From positions 62,001-126,000 of the forward strand of contig NZ_CP029834.1 in the NCBI RefSeq assembly GCF_003233655.1: 64,000 bases of DNA. The letters run 5' to 3'. Positions 60,388-64,000 of this stretch are shown here, piece after piece. The DNA is from Azospirillum ramasamyi. Its GTDB lineage: Bacteria; Pseudomonadota; Alphaproteobacteria; Azospirillales; Azospirillaceae. The translations under genes and the position numbers were made by a program. Position 1 is the first letter of the stretch; the number at the start of each line of letters is the position of its first letter. The notes beneath the pieces are model-generated. The model worked only from the letters and a program-made list of their open reading frames with translations, did not search any database and was not told the DNA's origin.

Positions 60388-60529
60388 AAATTGTGCAATG
60401 GCTGAATCGTTTCTCAGGCGACCCACTTTGGTAGGTGGTGGTGTCCGCGGCGATCCCGACGCCCAACATCCTGTTCCGGACGGCCGCGCTGGACGCCTGT
60501 TCCGTCCATGGGTAGAAGGGGATCGGGAG

Positions 60530-61324
60530 ATGCAGGGAGAGGCCGCCTACCCAATGCAGGGGACGATCAAACCGGCCAAGCTGGCCGACGCCATTGCCGA
60601 GCATCTGGAGCGGCTGATCCTGGAGGGCGCGCTCCGTCCGGGGGAAAAGCTGCTGGCCGAACGCGAACTGGCGGTGAAGCTGGACGTGTCGCGCCCGTCG
60701 CTGCGCGACGCCATCGCCAAGCTGGAGGAGCGCGGCCTGCTGGTCACCGGGCGCAGCGGCACCCATGTCGCCACCTTCCTGTCGCAGATCGCCGACCCGC
60801 TGATGACGCTGATGCGCAACAAGCCGGATGCGTCCTTCGACTATCTGGAGTTCCGCCGCTCCATCGAGGCGGCGGCGGCCGGGCTGGCGGCGCAGCGGGC
60901 GACCGACGTCGACCGCGACGCCATCCGCGCCATCGTCGCCCGCATGCAGGACGCCCACGGCAAGGACGACAGCTCGGAAGAGGCGGAGGCCGACGCCGAC
61001 CTGCATCTGGCGATCTACGAGGCGGCGCACAACGTCGTCATGCTGCACATCATGCGGACCCTGTCCAACCTGCTGCGCAACGACGTGTTCTACAACCGTG
61101 CCGACCTCTATTCCCGGCCGGGGGTGCGCGAGCTTCTGCTGCGGCAGCATCTGGCCATCGCCGATGCGGTGCTGGCCGGCGACGCGGCTGCCGCGAGCGC
61201 GGCGGCCGACGCCCATGTGGAGTTCACGCTGCAGACCCTGCGGGAGATCCGGGACCACAATGCCCGCGTCCAGGTCTCGCTGCGGCGGATCGGGCGCACC
61301 GACCTGATCGACAGCGGGGCCTGA
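60530..61324 (+). CDS. FadR-family (LldR-like) transcriptional regulator
   Basis: A 264-residue GntR/FadR regulator. The winged helix (residues 12-80) has AERELAVKLDVSRPSLRDAIAKLEERGLLV. The C-terminal FCD domain (about 95-245) has DADLHLAIYEAAHNVVML and RQHLAIADAVLAGDA with metal-binding Asp/His residues. By its place it probably represses dld and perhaps lutABC until lactate is present. A GGGGATCGGGAG run precedes ATG 60530. A 17-bp tandem repeat spans the stop codon. Confidence 0.9.
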   Translation: MQGEAAYPMQGTIKPAKLADAIAEHLERLILEGALRPGEKLLAERELAVKLDVSRPSLRDAIAKLEERGLLVTGRSGTHVATFLSQIADPLMTLMRNKPDASFDYLEFRRSIEAAAAGLAAQRATDVDRDAIRAIVARMQDAHGKDDSSEEAEADADLHLAIYEAAHNVVMLHIMRTLSNLLRNDVFYNRADLYSRPGVRELLLRQHLAIADAVLAGDAAAASAAADAHVEFTLQTLREIRDHNARVQVSLRRIGRTDLIDSGA

Positions 61325-61336
61325 TCGACAGCGGGG
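61303..61336 (+). repeat. 17-bp tandem duplication across a stop codon
   Basis: CCTGATCGACAGCGGGG occurs at 61303-61319 and again at 61320-61336. The TGA in the second copy stops the regulator gene. Losing one copy would still give the same C-terminal residues LIDSGA, so the duplication is neutral for the protein. Confidence 0.9.
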
Positions 61337-61390
61337 CCTGAGCGGGTAGGCCGGGCTTGCGGCCGGCGGGGGCTCTCGGTCCAGGGTCAT

Positions 61391-62911
61391 ATGCCGGTGG
61401 GGCCGCCCCGACTGGCGGCAGGGCTTGCGCCGGGATACACTGCGGCCGAACATTCCTTCGCCACCGACCGCCCGAGTGCCGCCGCCGTGTCCTCCGCCAA
61501 GAAGCACCGCATCCTGCTGATCGAGGATACGGTTCCGCTCGCCAAGCTGTACATCGAGTTCCTGCGCGCGGACGCCCATGAGGTCGTGCATTGCACCCGC
61601 GGGCGCGAAGCGCTGGACGCCGCGGCGGCATCGCCGCCCGACGCGGTGATTCTGGACCTGAAGCTGCCGGACATGGACGGGCTGGAGGTGCTGCAGGCCC
61701 TGCAGGCCCGCGACTTGAGCGTGTCGGTGGTCATCATCACCGCCCACGGCTCCATCGATCTGGCGGTGGAGGCGATGAAGCTGGGCGCCTTCGACTTCAT
61801 CGTGAAGCCCTTCAACGCCGACCGGCTGAACCTGACCCTGCGCAACGCGCTGGAGAGGCGGGCGCTGGCGCGCATGGTGGAAGGATACCGCAAGGATCTC
61901 GACCGCGGGCGCTTCCATGGCTTCATCGGCAGCTCGCCCGAAATGCAGGCGGTCTACCGCACCATCGAAAGCGTGGCGGCCAGCCGCGCCAACGTCTTCA
62001 TCACCGGGGAGAGCGGCACCGGCAAGGAGGTGGCCGCCCAGGCGATCCACCGCGCCAGCCCGCGGCGCGACCGCGCCTTCATCGCGCTGAACTGCGCCGC
62101 CATTCCGAAGGAACTGCTGGAATCGGAGATTTTCGGCCATGTGAAAGGCGCCTTCACCGGGGCGGCGGGCGATCGGCCGGGTGCGGCCCTGCTGGCCGAC
62201 GGCGGTACGCTGTTCCTGGACGAGATCTGCGAAATGCCGGTGGAACTGCAGAGCAAGCTGCTGCGCTTCGTCCAGACCGGCACCGTCAGCCCGGTGGGCA
62301 GCGGGCGGGAGGAGCGGGTGGACGTGCGCTTCGTCGCCGCCACCAACCGCGATCCGCTGGCCGAGGTGCAGGCGGGCCGTTTCCGCGAGGATCTCTATTA
62401 CCGGCTGCACGTGATTCCGCTCGCTCTGCCGCCGCTGCGCGACCGCGGCGACGACGTGATCGAGATCGCCCGCTCCTTCCTGATCGACTATGCGCGGGAG
62501 GAGGGGAAAGCCCTGGTGGACTTCGCGCCGGAGGTGGAGGCGCGGCTGCGCGCCCATGACTGGCCGGGCAACGTGCGGCAGCTCCAGAACGTCCTCCGCA
62601 ACGTCGTCGTGCTGCACGACGGTCCGCAGGTGGTGCTGGAGATGCTGCCGCCCCTGACCGGGGCCGGCGGAATCGGTGCCGATGCCGCGGCCGGTGCCGG
62701 AGTCCCGGCCGACGGCGGGCTGGAGGAGGATGGCGCCGTCCTGCCGTTGTGGCAGGTGGAGAAGGAGATGATCCTGAAGGCCCTGCGGCTGAGCGGCGAC
62801 GACGTGCCGCGCGCCGCCCTGATGCTGGAGATCAGCCCGTCCACCATCTACCGCAAGCTGCAGCAGTGGCGCGCCGCCGACGGGGCCGCCGCACGGGGAA
62901 GTGCCGCGTGA
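61391..62911 (+). CDS. LuxO/NtrC-type sigma-54 response regulator
   Basis: A 506-residue regulator. A receiver domain (about residues 40-150) has the phosphoacceptor in VILDLKLPDMDG. The AAA+ domain has GESGTGKE, GAFTGA (exact) and FLDEICEM. The C-terminal Fis-type helix-turn-helix (PRAALMLEISPSTIYRKL) ends it. It activates sigma-54 promoters when phosphorylated. Its stop overlaps the GTG of the next histidine kinase by 4 bases, so the two form a two-component system. ATG 61391 gives a long N-terminus; GTG 61487 is an alternative. Confidence 0.92.
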   Translation: MPVGPPRLAAGLAPGYTAAEHSFATDRPSAAAVSSAKKHRILLIEDTVPLAKLYIEFLRADAHEVVHCTRGREALDAAAASPPDAVILDLKLPDMDGLEVLQALQARDLSVSVVIITAHGSIDLAVEAMKLGAFDFIVKPFNADRLNLTLRNALERRALARMVEGYRKDLDRGRFHGFIGSSPEMQAVYRTIESVAASRANVFITGESGTGKEVAAQAIHRASPRRDRAFIALNCAAIPKELLESEIFGHVKGAFTGAAGDRPGAALLADGGTLFLDEICEMPVELQSKLLRFVQTGTVSPVGSGREERVDVRFVAATNRDPLAEVQAGRFREDLYYRLHVIPLALPPLRDRGDDVIEIARSFLIDYAREEGKALVDFAPEVEARLRAHDWPGNVRQLQNVLRNVVVLHDGPQVVLEMLPPLTGAGGIGADAAAGAGVPADGGLEEDGAVLPLWQVEKEMILKALRLSGDDVPRAALMLEISPSTIYRKLQQWRAADGAAARGSAA

Positions 62912-64000
62912 GCGGGGACACCGCCGGTGCGGTTCCTGCGGCGCTGCCCCCGGACGAGGAGCGGCGGCTGGCGGTGCTGGAGTCCTATTGCGTCCTCGAC
63001 ACCCGGCCGGAATCCGGCTTCGACAACATCACCCGGCTCGCCCGGCATTTCTTCGGCACGCGCATCGCCCTGGTCTCGCTGATCGACCGGGACCGCCAGT
63101 GGTTCAAGAGCCGCATCGGGCTGGACGTGGAGGAAACGCACCGCGACCTCGCCTTCTGCGCCCATGCCATTCTCGACGACGGCGTCCTTGTGGTGCCGGA
63201 CGCGACGAAGGATGCGCGCTTCGCCGGCAATCCGCTGGTCACCGGGGAACCCAACATCCGCTTCTATGCCGGCGCGCCGCTGGTGGTGGACGGCCACAAG
63301 CTGGGCACGCTGTGCGTGATCGACGCCGCCGCCCGCGACGGCTTCGACGCGCGGGAGGAGGAAACCCTGACCCAGCTCGCCCGGCTGGTGGTCGACGAGC
63401 TGGAGCTTCGCCGCGAAGTGACCCGGCGCCAGCAGGCGGAAGCGGAGTTGCGCGACCGCTCCCGGCTGTTGACCCTGGCCGAGGAGATCGGTCAGTTCGG
63501 GCATTGGTACATCGACTTCGTCACCGACACCCGCCGCTGGTCGGACGAGGTCTACCGCATCATGGGCCTGACCCCGCGGGACGGTCCGCCGACGGTCGAC
63601 ATGTCGCGCGGCGCCTACCATCCCGACGACCTGCCGACTCTCGCCGCCCTGGTTCAGCGGGCGCGGGCGACCGGCGAGGGATTTTCCGTGGAGGCGAGGG
63701 TCGTCCGTCCCGACGGCGCGCTGCGCCACGTCTTCATCCGCGGCATGGCGGAATGGGGGGAGGCCGGCCGGCCGATCGGATTGCTCGGCGTCGTCCAGGA
63801 CATCACCGACGCCAAGCGGGAAGAGGCGGAGCTGCAGCGTCAGGCTGCCGACATGTGCGCGCTGGCCGAAGGGCTGGATGCCGCCCGCGAGGAGGCCGAC
63901 GCCCTGCGGGCGCGGGCGGAGGCGGCGACCCAGGCGAAATCGGAATTCCTGGCGGCGATGAGCCACGAGATCCGCACGCCGATGAACGGCATCATGGGCA
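62908..64000 (+). CDS. GAF-PAS sensor histidine kinase, C-terminus cut off
   Basis: A GTG at 62908 starts a frame open to the window end (364 codons). Residues 25-165 are a GAF domain (SLIDRDRQWFKSRIGL). A PAS domain with its PAC segment follows (about 185-310, LLGVVQDITDAKREE). A coiled stretch leads to a HisKA H-box, MSHEIRTPMNGIMG, which ends the window. It is the partner kinase of the LuxO-type regulator, to which it is coupled (GTGA). Downstream ATPase or receiver domains are not visible. Confidence 0.9.
   Translation, partial: MSGDTAGAVPAALPPDEERRLAVLESYCVLDTRPESGFDNITRLARHFFGTRIALVSLIDRDRQWFKSRIGLDVEETHRDLAFCAHAILDDGVLVVPDATKDARFAGNPLVTGEPNIRFYAGAPLVVDGHKLGTLCVIDAAARDGFDAREEETLTQLARLVVDELELRREVTRRQQAEAELRDRSRLLTLAEEIGQFGHWYIDFVTDTRRWSDEVYRIMGLTPRDGPPTVDMSRGAYHPDDLPTLAALVQRARATGEGFSVEARVVRPDGALRHVFIRGMAEWGEAGRPIGLLGVVQDITDAKREEAELQRQAADMCALAEGLDAAREEADALRARAEAATQAKSEFLAAMSHEIRTPMNGIMG

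Noticed and set aside
57364..60405. A 1000-codon plus-strand frame opposite the D-lactate dehydrogenase.
   Set aside because: The minus strand encodes intact FAD and iron-sulfur motifs; the plus frame has no domain.
60383..62617. A minus-strand frame opposite the FadR-family and LuxO-type genes.
   Set aside because: Both plus-strand genes have complete motifs and ribosome-binding sites.

Overview
The window is a gene-dense, very GC-rich chromosomal segment of an alphaproteobacterium, most likely Azospirillum or a close relative in the Rhodospirillales/Azospirillales. The evidence is the family mix: a cob(I)alamin adenosyltransferase beside a HIG1-type twin-membrane protein, a DUF2336 protein, a DUF6969-like protein, two Mla/MCE-type ABC gene sets, a protoglobin chemoreceptor with a CZB domain, a TyrR-like sigma-54 activator, ETF-ubiquinone oxidoreductase and lutABC. 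Codon use is uniformly GC-rich. No tRNA, rRNA, insertion sequence, phage gene or CRISPR array was seen.

Layout. 1-5.6 kb: start of the adenosyltransferase gene, HIG1 protein, Tat-exported GH1 beta-glucosidase, flavodoxin-fold reductase, small unknowns, a peptidoglycan-binding protein, DUF1178 protein and endonuclease III. 5.7-10.8 kb (minus strand): mlaF/mlaE-like genes, alr, dnaB with a DnaA-box cluster upstream, and a LOG-family gene. 10.9-16.8 kb: cytochrome c' and a diheme cytochrome c, a LysM protein, a CorA-like transporter and a divergent PRPP synthetase. 17-23 kb: signalling block with a soluble protoglobin chemoreceptor, an unknown protein coupled to a CHASE-PAS-GGDEF-EAL protein, and a single-domain response regulator. 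23-31.7 kb: M20 peptidase, FAH-family protein, EamA and DoxX membrane proteins, apt, and a complete STAS-MlaE/MlaF/MlaD/PqiC-like operon. 31.8-41.6 kb: DUF6969-like protein, DUF2336 protein coupled to a histidine kinase, an acyltransferase-like protein, adenine deaminase, a CocE-like protein and a Fic-like protein that both lack catalytic residues, and bacteriohemerythrin. 41.6-51 kb: TPR protein, phosphotransferase, moaB, lytic transglycosylase, type-4 uracil-DNA glycosylase, ETF-QO and a zinc-ribbon membrane protein. 51-64 kb: tyrR/dadA divergent pair, lutCBA, D-lactate dehydrogenase, a FadR-family regulator, and a LuxO-like response regulator coupled to a GAF-PAS histidine kinase cut by the window end.

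How genes work together. The last 13 kb is a catabolic neighbourhood for D-amino acids and lactate. dadA has a consensus sigma-54 promoter, and the divergent tyrR encodes a sigma-54 activator with TyrR-box-like sites between them; two of those sites also overlap a predicted sigma-70 promoter for tyrR. lutABC (L-lactate) and dld (D-lactate) lie beside a FadR-family regulator with a 16-bp palindrome in the shared upstream region. ETF-QO at 48.6 kb feeds electrons from flavoprotein dehydrogenases to quinone. The 28-31.7 kb operon is a lipid-trafficking system for the outer membrane; the 5.7-7.3 kb pair is a second permease/ATPase without its own MCE protein.

The most unusual items are the CocE-like and Fic-like genes, which sit tail to tail and have each lost the residues their families need for catalysis, and the tyrR/dadA regulatory region. 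No gene cluster stands out as a wholly new system.
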